DNA of 64,000 nt from Pseudoalteromonas shioyasakiensis (GTDB lineage Bacteria; Pseudomonadota; Gammaproteobacteria; Enterobacterales; Alteromonadaceae): assembly GCF_019134595.1 (NCBI RefSeq), contig NZ_CP077771.1:310001-374000 (forward strand), written 5' to 3'. Shown here piece by piece: positions 54,659 to 63,013 of this stretch (positions within the stretch are counted from its first letter, which is position 1; the number at the start of each line of letters is the position of its first letter). The notes beneath the pieces are model-generated. The model was not told where the DNA came from, searched no databases, and was given only the letters and a program-made list of their open reading frames with translations. The position numbers and the translations under genes were made by a program.

Positions 54659-56974
54659 TTAATTGCTTAAATCAATGGTTAATGTTTGTTCGCCAGCATC
54701 TACTTGGTGCCAACGTCGATACGTTTTATACCCAGGCGCCGACACTTGAATATCATAAGCGCCAGTTTTTAATGTCATGCCAGCGCGATATTTAGGGCCA
54801 ATATTCATAATGCGAATAGTGGCGTTTGCCGGGTTTGTCGTAATGGTAAGTTTAGTTTTTTGCTCAACCAGATATTGTCTACGCTGTTGCTGCACATCAC
54901 TTAAACTGGCATCGCCATGGCGCAAAATATCAAACTTAGCTAAAGCATGGCTCAGCGGGCTAAAGTTCTCGTAAATATGCAGCTTTTCTTCAAACTTTAA
55001 ACCAAGAGGATGCAGCAGAGGCTGTGCATGCAAAGTCCAACGAATCGCATAACTAAACACCGGATTGCTCGACTCATCGACCTTGTCTAAAAAGTAGTTA
55101 ACAGGGCTTTGGTCGTCTTCGGTGAAGGTGTTATGAATAAAGAGCACGGGCGCAATCAAAATCAGCGCTGGCATAATCAGCTTTTGCAAAACAGATACAG
55201 CAGTGGTTGGTTGCTTTTCTTGCTTTGGTTTAACCAATTGCCATAGTTTTAACGGCAGCTTGCTAAAGGTTAAGCAAATCAAAAACAGTGACAACGACAT
55301 CGAAATAGGCGGAATAATCACCGAACGCAATGCTTGCTTACCGTACTCCGCATACTCGCCACCATCAGCAAATTTACCTTCTGAGCTATTGAGCATGGCT
55401 AGGTATTTGTCGGTGCGTTTTGCAATGTTTGGATCAAGCACTCTGTCTTTAAAGTTCTTTTTATTCCAATCGGCGCGAATGTTTTTTACGTATAAATCAC
55501 CCATTCTGTCGGCAATTTTTGCTTGAATTTGTGGGTGTAGCTGAAACGCAACCCAGCTTAAGTTTGGCTTTAAACTCATGCCGCGTTTGCGCATTTCGCT
55601 TTGCCATTGTGCATTAGCTTCGCTGGTTACCTTATTGTCTACAGCATTAGCAAATGCTTGGCGTTGATTCACATTCCAGTTGCTTTCAAGCTGTAACCCT
55701 TTGCTGGCAAAATGGGTTCTAAGCTTCTTTTGAGTTGTTTCGTGAGCACGAAACGCCATTAAGTTTTCAATTGTAAATGGGTAGCTCGTTTCACTTACAA
55801 ACATCTTATGAAAGTTTGGATGTTGTAAAAAACGCAGCTGATAGTGATCAGGGTCATCGGTGTATTTGTAGCGCTTATCTTTAAAGCCGCCATCGCCACC
55901 GGTTGCTAAACTAGCAGCTTGTAGTGCGGTATAAACACCACCAGTGAGCACCCCCATCAAAATCGTGCCAGCAGCATTTTCAGCAACCGAAACATCTTCT
56001 TCAATAAGCCAGTAATCAGGCTCAATGTAGCCAATACCCGCTTTTAAAATAGTGCTTCGGTAGTCTGCTGCTTCGCGTTCATAACAACGATTGCGACGGT
56101 CTTTTTCACTGCTTTTGTCATAACGCTCACGGCATTTGGCAATGCTGTGGTGGTAATCATAAATCTTCGGGCCATACTTTTGTGCGCGCGCTGACGCTTT
56201 TGCAATATGGGCTTTTTGCGCTTGTTGGTATTTGCTCCAGCCACTATTGATCTCTTGTTCAACTTGCTGCCAATAACCTTGCTCGCGCTCACCGATACTT
56301 GCCAAAGTGCTGTTGTACTTTTTACTGCCATCAGCATAAGCTTTGTATTTAACCACCAGCTCATCATATAACTGGCTGTAGTTTTTATAATGTTTATCAA
56401 AATCTTGATACGCTTTTTTCTGTACAAACGCAGCAATAATCTTTCGCTTATCTTGCTCTAGGTTGTCTGAAAGGGCGGCATCGCTATACAGTAAACCACC
56501 AAACAGCGCCAAAAAGGTCAGGTTTTCTGAGCTATGTAATTGCTCAGGGTTGTAATCAAGATCATTCACTTTAATTGAGTTAATCGCCAGTGCATCTCTA
56601 AGTGCTGCACTGTAGGTAGCAAACTGGCGCTGCTCTGCGGTTGAAGGCTCAATTAAAGTTTTTTCAATGGCATACTTTTGGCCAAAAAACACCACCGGCC
56701 AAACTAAGCACAATAAAGCGATAAACGAGATAATGCCACGGCCTACTTTGGCTACCATGGCTTTAGGTAGAAAGTCAGCTAACAGCAGTGCCACCCCCAC
56801 CCCAGATACAGCTCGGCCATAAATTTCAAGGTGTTCAAGATCTTCTGCCGAAGGGGTACCTAAACCGACTAAAGAGACTAACTGGGCATTAAAAATTGCC
56901 TCGGGTAATAAATATAAAGTAGCTAAAACAAGTAGCAAACAGCGCCACCAAAACGGCTTTATTAAATCAGTCAT
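54659..56974 (-). CDS. Large membrane protein with C-terminal PEGA domain
   Basis: A 771-residue protein. N-terminal hydrophobic segments (about residues 8-35, 50-65, 80-98) are followed by a long charged, helical stretch (160-300), a hydrophobic patch near 335-360, and two more membrane segments near 560-620. Residues 700-771 form a PEGA domain (LTITTNPANATIRIMN then YDIQVSAPGYKTY), a small beta unit usually outside the inner membrane. PEGA proteins often take part in wall or surface assembly. The gene sits between a GDPD lipoprotein gene and a zinc-ribbon gene with only 10-11 bases on each side. Confidence 0.78.
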   Translation of the reverse strand: MTDLIKPFWWRCLLLVLATLYLLPEAIFNAQLVSLVGLGTPSAEDLEHLEIYGRAVSGVGVALLLADFLPKAMVAKVGRGIISFIALLCLVWPVVFFGQKYAIEKTLIEPSTAEQRQFATYSAALRDALAINSIKVNDLDYNPEQLHSSENLTFLALFGGLLYSDAALSDNLEQDKRKIIAAFVQKKAYQDFDKHYKNYSQLYDELVVKYKAYADGSKKYNSTLASIGEREQGYWQQVEQEINSGWSKYQQAQKAHIAKASARAQKYGPKIYDYHHSIAKCRERYDKSSEKDRRNRCYEREAADYRSTILKAGIGYIEPDYWLIEEDVSVAENAAGTILMGVLTGGVYTALQAASLATGGDGGFKDKRYKYTDDPDHYQLRFLQHPNFHKMFVSETSYPFTIENLMAFRAHETTQKKLRTHFASKGLQLESNWNVNQRQAFANAVDNKVTSEANAQWQSEMRKRGMSLKPNLSWVAFQLHPQIQAKIADRMGDLYVKNIRADWNKKNFKDRVLDPNIAKRTDKYLAMLNSSEGKFADGGEYAEYGKQALRSVIIPPISMSLSLFLICLTFSKLPLKLWQLVKPKQEKQPTTAVSVLQKLIMPALILIAPVLFIHNTFTEDDQSPVNYFLDKVDESSNPVFSYAIRWTLHAQPLLHPLGLKFEEKLHIYENFSPLSHALAKFDILRHGDASLSDVQQQRRQYLVEQKTKLTITTNPANATIRIMNIGPKYRAGMTLKTGAYDIQVSAPGYKTYRRWHQVDAGEQTLTIDLSN

Positions 56975-56984
56975 AATTTTATTC

Positions 56985-58397
56985 TTATTGTTTTTTTCGC
57001 AGTTCTAGTTCAACAGCAGGATCTGTTTCTAGGCTAAAATCTTCATCGGCTTGGCGAGTCCCAATTTCTAAATTAGGTGCTGAAGGAGTCGATGTTACTT
57101 TTGGAATATAAGTTTTTTCTTGAGTTGATTTAAGGGTGCCGCCCACAGCTGGGTAAAGCTGATTCCCTTTATAAGCATGCAGCTCATCAAGGCGTTCTAA
57201 ATCAAGATCTGCAGGCATGCTGGCAATCAACTTAGCGTCTGCTTGATCGCTAAAATACGGCTGCATTTTTGGTAATTCAAACACAGAACAAAAGCCATAA
57301 ACCGTATCGTCCATAATCACAGAATCAGGGCGAAGAGAACGCGACTGCGCTAATAGGCTGCGCTCATGATAGTCGTGGCCGTTAATAGAATAAGTGGCAA
57401 TCATAATACCGCGCGCTTTAGCAACCGGCTTTAAGCGTGCTGCACTTTGCTTGTAATGACGAATATCAAGCACATATCCAAAGTTACGTTTTAGCTGTTT
57501 TGCTAATTTATCGAGCTTAACTGGGCTGTCGTAACGTTTTTCACGATGGTAGCGATTACCAAGAGCTTGTAAGCTCTCAAGCTCTTCTTTGTTGCGCTCG
57601 TAAATTGGGTCGCTACCAGCGCCGCGTTTTAGGTCACTTGCTAACTTATTCATTGAGGCTTTTGCTGGTGACTGAATAAATGCCAAGTAAATATCTGGGT
57701 TAATATCGCGCATACGGGTCAGGTTGCGCATTTCTAAACTGCTGAAAAAGTAGTTACCACCGCCAACAAACTCATATGCTAAGTAATCCAGCATTTTTAA
57801 ATCGTTAACTGAGGCCTTTGATTTTATTTCAATATTCAGTTTTTGATGAGGCTTACGATAGCGCGTAAATGTGGCAGCAAGTTCTCTAAATGAAGGTGGC
57901 ATATCATCGGTAAGTAACCCGGTATCTTGATTACGATGACGTAAATAGCCCCACTCTTTTTTATAGCTCATCGACTCAATTTTGCGGCGCTTATTATCTA
58001 CAGTGCCGGTTTCGCGACCTGTACGGGCATCATGATGCACAACCCATACATCGTCACGGGTAATTCGTACATCAATCTCAACAACGTCAAAGTTGTTGTC
58101 TATGGCATCAATTACCGCGTTAAGTGAGTTTTCTGCATAACGAATTGAGCCGCGATGGCTTTGCAAATTAAAGTTACTGCATTGCCTAGCAGAGGCGTAG
58201 TTGATATTACCAAGTTGGCTTTCATAAAACCCTCGTGCACGCAGAGCCTCATTCTTGGCCTTAATGGCATTTTTTTCGGCCACTGTTAAAGTGGTTTCAG
58301 CGCTTGGCTCTGGAGTGCTTTTACAAGCAGTTAAACCAATACAACACAGAAGAATACTGGCTAGGAGCCATGGTTTTTGAGACAAAGTTTGCATCAT
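56985..58397 (-). CDS. Glycerophosphodiester phosphodiesterase, lipoprotein
   Basis: First gene of a four-gene operon. A lipoprotein signal (LLCCIGLTAC, lipid on the Cys) is followed by a GDPD barrel at about residues 75-380: SHRGSIRYAENSLNAV, VVEIDVRITRDDVWVVHHD and LNIEIKSK hold the catalytic His pair and metal ligands. GDPD enzymes release glycerol-3-phosphate from lipid head groups. The last 80 residues are extra and look disordered. An enzyme held at a membrane and an ENPP-type enzyme in one operon suggest handling of phosphodiesters in the envelope. Confidence 0.9.
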   Translation of the reverse strand: MMQTLSQKPWLLASILLCCIGLTACKSTPEPSAETTLTVAEKNAIKAKNEALRARGFYESQLGNINYASARQCSNFNLQSHRGSIRYAENSLNAVIDAIDNNFDVVEIDVRITRDDVWVVHHDARTGRETGTVDNKRRKIESMSYKKEWGYLRHRNQDTGLLTDDMPPSFRELAATFTRYRKPHQKLNIEIKSKASVNDLKMLDYLAYEFVGGGNYFFSSLEMRNLTRMRDINPDIYLAFIQSPAKASMNKLASDLKRGAGSDPIYERNKEELESLQALGNRYHREKRYDSPVKLDKLAKQLKRNFGYVLDIRHYKQSAARLKPVAKARGIMIATYSINGHDYHERSLLAQSRSLRPDSVIMDDTVYGFCSVFELPKMQPYFSDQADAKLIASMPADLDLERLDELHAYKGNQLYPAVGGTLKSTQEKTYIPKVTSTPSAPNLEIGTRQADEDFSLETDPAVELELRKKQ

Positions 58398-58614
58398 TGC
58401 TATTTAGCCAAAAGGCTTTCCTTTCTAATACAAGATAATGAAGAAGTGCGTAAAACTGAATAATATATGAATAAAGACCACGATTTAAAGTAATAACTTT
58501 AATAAAATTGAATATTTTAATTTAAGATACAAGCTGTTAGATTGAATTTAATAATTGGCAAAAGTTGATAACAACAAGCAAAAGCCCGATTTCACTGCTT
58601 TGTGGGAATAAAAA

Positions 58615-60072
58615 ATGATCGATTTTGGTAAAAAAATAACGCCTGCGCGCGAAATGCGCTCTACCAATAATTTACACACTGCGCTTGAAAGTGATCGTGG
58701 CCGCATTATTAACAGCGCTGCAATTCGCCGTTTGCAACAAAAAACCCAAGTTTTTCCGCTTGAACGCAATGCCGCAGTGCGATCAAGACTTACCCACTCG
58801 CTTGAAGTACAACAAGTGGGCCGGTTTATTGTGCAAACCATTTTTAATAAGCTCAGTGATGCAAAACAAAAAGAATATGGCCTAGCAGGGCTTGAGCGAC
58901 CGCTAGAAAGCCTAGTAGAAATGGCATGCCTAATGCATGACATAGGCAACCCACCGTTTGGTCATTTTGGCGAGGCAGCTATCAACCAGTGGTTTGAAAA
59001 GCACTTAGATGCACTGACTCCTGAGCGCTGTAAAGGCATTGGTATTAGTGTGATCTTTAAACACCTAGCCCAAGATATAAAAAGTTTTGAAGGTAATGCT
59101 CAAGGTATTCGCATAATTCATTCATTACTTTCACTAAACTTAACCTACAGCCAAAGTGCCGGAATTTTAAAATATACCCGCCCGGCCAGCATGGCAAAAA
59201 TAGACAGCCCGCAAGATAAAAACTACTTAATGAAAAAAGTGGGTTACTACTTTAGCGAAAAACCGTTTATTGAAGCACTACAAACTGAGCTCGAAATTGA
59301 GCAATACTGCCGCCACCCTGCCAGCTACATTATGGAGGCCGCTGACGATATTTCGTATTGTTTGGCCGATATAGAAGATGCCGTAGAAAAAGGCATTATT
59401 AGTGTTGAGTCGCTTTGCGAAAAGTTAAAAGAGCAATACACCCGCACACTCACAAACCTAACCATAGACGATACCAAACACAGCGACTTTGCCGAAAAAG
59501 CCATTGATTATGCCTTGAGTAAAGCGCAAGAACAGCCGTACAATTTTAACAGCGAGTTTTTTATCTACCTGCGTGTGACCTTGCTACACCCATTAGTAAG
59601 CTATGCAGCAGAGCGGTTTATTAATAATATTGAAGCCATTTACCACGGTGATTTTAATCAGGCTTTATTAGAAGATCGAAGTCATCTGCACGCTGTTACG
59701 CTCACCTTAAAACAAGTGGCATTAAAGCATGTATTTTGCCACAAAGAAGTAGAGCGTTTAGAGCTGCAAGGTTACCGTATAATCAGCGGTTTACTTGACT
59801 GCTATAAACCTTTACTAGCCCTTGATGCTGATGCTTTTAAGCGCGTGTTAAAAGGCGATCAAAACTACTTAATTGAAACTCGTCTGGTTAAAAAGCTGTC
59901 TAATAAACATTTAAATAGCTACCAAAAAGCCATTGATGCCCTAAAAGCCGAACCGGATCATTTTGCCGCCTACGAGTTCTATTATCGCTGCCGCTTAATT
60001 CAAGATTACATAAGCGGAATGACCGACCAATTTGCTTACGACGAATACCGTGCGCTCATGGTAATTGATTAA
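58615..60072 (+). CDS. dgt: dGTP triphosphohydrolase
   Basis: Dgt splits dGTP to deoxyguanosine and triphosphate, keeping the dNTP pool in balance; E. coli Dgt also acts against some phages. The 485-residue protein aligns with E. coli Dgt (505) from the start: ESDRGRIINS then AIRRLQQKTQVFPLERNAAV. The HD metal site is seen in RLTHSLEVQQVGR, LMHDIGNPPFGHFGE and EAADDISYCLADIED. It is divergent from the GDPD operon. No defence genes are near. Confidence 0.94.
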   Translation: MIDFGKKITPAREMRSTNNLHTALESDRGRIINSAAIRRLQQKTQVFPLERNAAVRSRLTHSLEVQQVGRFIVQTIFNKLSDAKQKEYGLAGLERPLESLVEMACLMHDIGNPPFGHFGEAAINQWFEKHLDALTPERCKGIGISVIFKHLAQDIKSFEGNAQGIRIIHSLLSLNLTYSQSAGILKYTRPASMAKIDSPQDKNYLMKKVGYYFSEKPFIEALQTELEIEQYCRHPASYIMEAADDISYCLADIEDAVEKGIISVESLCEKLKEQYTRTLTNLTIDDTKHSDFAEKAIDYALSKAQEQPYNFNSEFFIYLRVTLLHPLVSYAAERFINNIEAIYHGDFNQALLEDRSHLHAVTLTLKQVALKHVFCHKEVERLELQGYRIISGLLDCYKPLLALDADAFKRVLKGDQNYLIETRLVKKLSNKHLNSYQKAIDALKAEPDHFAAYEFYYRCRLIQDYISGMTDQFAYDEYRALMVID

Positions 60073-60181
60073 CCACTACGAATACGCTTAATTTGTTAAC
60101 CAAATGTGGATAAATTACTCGTCTCAGCTTAGAATTAATTAACTGTTAGGTCATCGACTAAACCTTACTGGTCCGGAACTT

Positions 60182-62614
60182 ATGCCAATTATAAAAACAA
60201 CTTTTTTCTTATTACTCCTAAGCTTAAGCTTTACGAGTAAAGCGCAGTACAACGAAGCCATGTGTATTTTGTTAAAACAGCAAATGCACGAGTATCGCTT
60301 TAACACCAGCAATAAAAACTATCGCTCAGCTGCCAGAAACTATGAGAAAAACTGCAAAAATCCAACGCCAGTAAACAATGCAGCTGCTTTCGAAAAACTA
60401 GAACAGCAAACGAAAGAAACGGCCCCAGTTAATTCAACTGCAGCGGCTAACCCCAATGTACACTCAGGTGCAATTCTAGCCACGCCCGAAGAAACAACTA
60501 CACAAGCCGTTGAGCAGCCCACTGAAATCATCGACCAGCAAATGCAGCTAGAGCAGTTTTCTGCTGAACCAGAGGTGCAAGAACCTAGTGCGCAGCAACA
60601 GCAAATAGAACCAAGTTCAACTCCTACAGAACAAACAGAAATGCCAGCAAAGGTTGACAGTATTACGATTTCTGATGCTCCTGCTGAACCTGTAGTAGAG
60701 CCAGCAACGAGCCCATTAATTGAAGAGCCACCTGTTGATACTCAAACTGAGCGTACTGATATTGAAAAACCAGCAGAGCCCGAAGCAAATGCAGAACCAG
60801 CACCGACACCTGCTCCAACACCAGCACCTTTTCCAGAACCTATCCCGGTAAACAGCGATAGCTCATCAAGTTCATTATTTATGCCAAGCCTAATTGTATT
60901 GTTGGTGCTACTTATTGCAGGTTTAGTGATTGTGCGAATTCGTCAAAGCAAAAAAGCTGACGAAGACTCAGAGCTAGAGCAAAGCTTGATGCAAGCCAAA
61001 GCATTAAAAGCCGCAACAGAAGCAAAAGCGGCCGCAGAAAAAGAAGCTGAAGAGCTAAAAAATGCAACAATGGCTGTGCTTAGTGAAGAACAAGAGCACT
61101 CGCATCAGGACAATTATCCGTTAGCTGACAATACCTTTTCAGCAAACCAAACAGAAAGTAATGACGAGTTATCTGCGCATATGCACTTTAATGCTCAGAA
61201 TGATCATGCCGAACAAGAGCCAGTACAGCCTGCCCCCGCAGATGAATTTGCTAATGCTCACCAATTTAACGATCTTGAACTTGGCTACGACGAGAAAAAC
61301 GCTAACGACGCTGATGACGACTTCTTAGATGAACAACGTGAGTTAGAACAAGAATTAAAACTAGCAAGCCTTGAATCATCATATAGCATCAACGAAGAAG
61401 CAGAGCCGCAAGCTGATGACGTTCAGCAAGACGAGCCTGAAACACAACCGGAATTAGAAGAACCGAGTTATACCGCTTCGTCATCATTTGGCTTTGACGA
61501 GTACACAAGCAAAGAGCCAGTTGAAGACGAGCCACTTCCAACGGAGTCAGAGCCATTTGAAGAGCCTAAATTCGAGGCCCCTAAAGTAACTGAACTTGAT
61601 GAGCCAGAAATTGAAGAGCCAAGCTTTACTGCATCTTCATCATTTGGTTTTGATGAGTATTCAACAAAAGAGCCTGTTGCTGACGATGAGCCAGTGTTAA
61701 CTGAGATCGAAGATCTCGAAAAACCTGAAATAGATGACCTTGAAAAGCCAGAATTTGAAGAACCAAGCTTTACTGCATCTTCATCATTTGGTTTTGATGA
61801 GTATTCAACAAAAGAGCCTATTGCTGACGATGAACCTGTTTTAGCCGAAATAGAAGATCTCGAAAAGCCTGAAATCGATGAACTAGAGAAGCCAGAAATC
61901 GAAGAGCCAAGCTTTACTGCATCTTCATCTTTCGGCTTTGACGAGTACTCAACAAAAGAGCCGGTTGAAGACGATGAACCTGTTTTAGCTGAGATCGAAG
62001 ATCTCGAAAAACCTGAAATAGATGACCTTGAAAAGCCAGAATTTGAAGAACCAAGCTTTACTGCATCTTCATCATTTGGTTTTGATGAGTATTCAACAAA
62101 AGAGCCTATTGTTGACGATGAACCTGCTAAAGATGAAGTGCCTGAGTATGACTTATCTTCATTAATGGCTGATGATTTATCGTTTGCAGATCATTTCACT
62201 GAAGATGAGCAAACAGTCACCGCTCCAAGCACAACAGACGATCACGACGATATTAACGATGATGATTTAGCAAAAGCCTTACAAGCACTAGAACAAGAAC
62301 TACAAGATGAACCCGCTTCATTTAGTTTAGAAGAGCCTTCACAGCCTGCGGTAGAAACAGTTGATTTGTCTGACGAACTGAGTGACGACGATAAACTTGA
62401 AGAAGCAGGCGAAGAGATAAATAAAGAGGCTGACAAAGAGCTAGAGCAACAAAACGATAACCCGAACAATCCATTTGCTAACTTATCACTTGATCCAGCC
62501 TGGGACCCAAATTCAAACGAAAAGCCTGTGATAGAAAGCAAAAACAAACAGCCAAAATCACAAGCCTTGATTGACGCAGAAGAACGCGCCAAACAGTTCA
62601 AAACGGATGAGTAG
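60182..62614 (+). CDS. Acidic single-pass membrane protein with tandem repeats, FimV-like topology
   Basis: An 810-residue protein. A signal peptide ends at SKAQ; a Pro/Glu/Thr-rich periplasmic part follows; one membrane helix lies near residues 235-255 (SLIVLLVLLIAGLVIV); the cytosolic part is highly acidic. Residues 426-650 hold five copies of a 48- to 52-residue unit (core SFTASSSFGFDEYSTKEP), encoded from 61457, 61613, 61757, 61901 and 62045. The last four copies are 144 bases apart and nearly identical in DNA, so the array is young and may vary in number. The layout recalls FimV/HubP polar landmark proteins, but no LysM domain was seen. Confidence 0.78.
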   Translation: MPIIKTTFFLLLLSLSFTSKAQYNEAMCILLKQQMHEYRFNTSNKNYRSAARNYEKNCKNPTPVNNAAAFEKLEQQTKETAPVNSTAAANPNVHSGAILATPEETTTQAVEQPTEIIDQQMQLEQFSAEPEVQEPSAQQQQIEPSSTPTEQTEMPAKVDSITISDAPAEPVVEPATSPLIEEPPVDTQTERTDIEKPAEPEANAEPAPTPAPTPAPFPEPIPVNSDSSSSSLFMPSLIVLLVLLIAGLVIVRIRQSKKADEDSELEQSLMQAKALKAATEAKAAAEKEAEELKNATMAVLSEEQEHSHQDNYPLADNTFSANQTESNDELSAHMHFNAQNDHAEQEPVQPAPADEFANAHQFNDLELGYDEKNANDADDDFLDEQRELEQELKLASLESSYSINEEAEPQADDVQQDEPETQPELEEPSYTASSSFGFDEYTSKEPVEDEPLPTESEPFEEPKFEAPKVTELDEPEIEEPSFTASSSFGFDEYSTKEPVADDEPVLTEIEDLEKPEIDDLEKPEFEEPSFTASSSFGFDEYSTKEPIADDEPVLAEIEDLEKPEIDELEKPEIEEPSFTASSSFGFDEYSTKEPVEDDEPVLAEIEDLEKPEIDDLEKPEFEEPSFTASSSFGFDEYSTKEPIVDDEPAKDEVPEYDLSSLMADDLSFADHFTEDEQTVTAPSTTDDHDDINDDDLAKALQALEQELQDEPASFSLEEPSQPAVETVDLSDELSDDDKLEEAGEEINKEADKELEQQNDNPNNPFANLSLDPAWDPNSNEKPVIESKNKQPKSQALIDAEERAKQFKTDE
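61457..62128 (+). repeat. In-frame tandem repeat inside the FimV-like gene
   Basis: Five units; the first is 156 bases and the others 144. Copies starting at 61757 and 62045 are almost the same for more than 60 bases. Unit length is a multiple of three, so gain or loss keeps the frame. Confidence 0.92.
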
Positions 62615-62642
62615 TTAAATACGAGTTTCGATTAGAAAGCCC

Positions 62643-62664
62643 GTAGGACTGGCTTTAGCCGGGA
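62643..62664 (+). repeat. GTAG hairpin, type F
   Basis: GTAGGA then stem CTGGCT / AGCCGG around TT. Confidence 0.84.
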
Positions 62665-62710
62665 ATGGTTTGAGTTAACGAGTTACAAATGTAAAGCTAC
62701 GAGTTTCAAG

Positions 62711-62728
62711 GTGCGATTTTACATCGCG
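62711..62728 (+). repeat. Type A hairpin fused to a heptamer
   Basis: The heptamer GGTGCGA takes the place of the foot and outer left arm; the right arm ATCGC is intact. Confidence 0.72.
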
Positions 62729-62779
62729 TCCTAACGCCTAGCGCACGAAACCTAGCACCTAGAACCTAATGTTTTCCCC

Positions 62780-62804
62780 GTAGGCGTGAAACTTGTTTCG
62801 CGCG
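62780..62804 (+). repeat. GTAG hairpin, type B
   Basis: GTAG then arms GCGTGAAAC and GTTTCGCGC. Confidence 0.85.
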
Positions 62805-62833
62805 TCTGAATGAAAAGGTTTACACGGATTATG

Positions 62834-62863
62834 TTGGGTATCGCTCCGCTCCACCCAACCTAC
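62834..62863 (-). repeat. GTAG hairpin, type G, minus orientation
   Basis: Minus strand: GTAG, then arms TTGGGT and ACCCAA around a GC-rich centre with GGAGCGGAGCG. It stands where elements 1 and 3 carry type C. Its stem resembles a GTAGGTTGGGT-type repeat common in proteobacteria. Confidence 0.78.
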
Positions 62864-62955
62864 CCTAAAACGAGCAGTTCAAATGCAGAGAAGAACGCAC
62901 GACCTAACCAACCCCACAGTTCGACTGATATCTAACATCTGACCTCTAACGACTA

Positions 62956-62977
62956 AAGCAGCGATTTTACATCGCGA
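62956..62977 (+). repeat. Type A hairpin without its foot
   Basis: AAAGCA replaces GTAGCA; stem GCGAT / ATCGC intact. Confidence 0.72.
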
Positions 62978-63013
62978 CCTAGCGCCTAGTTCCTAGTTCC
63001 TTTCCCATTTGGC

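Larger units (their letters stand above)
62616..63010. repeat. Composite repeat element 4: five hairpins, with a swapped and a fused one
   Basis: Heptamers such as GTTTCGA, GCTACGA, GTTTCAA, GGTGCGA are on the left, CCTAACG, CCTAGCG, CACGAAA, CCTAGCA, CCTAGAA, CCTAATG in the middle (from 62731), CTGATAT, CTAACAT, CTGACCT, CTAACGA, CTAAAGC near 62930, and CCTAGCG, CCTAGTT twice, CCTTTCC at the right end. It lies between convergent genes and starts at the stop codon of the FimV-like gene. No gene is seen. Confidence 0.88.

Noticed and set aside
58615..60072. Phage-defence island around dgt
   Set aside because: Dgt is a housekeeping gene in this group and no known defence gene lies near it.
60182..62614. 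Calling the acidic repeat protein fimV
   Set aside because: Topology is similar, but no LysM or TPR motif was seen.
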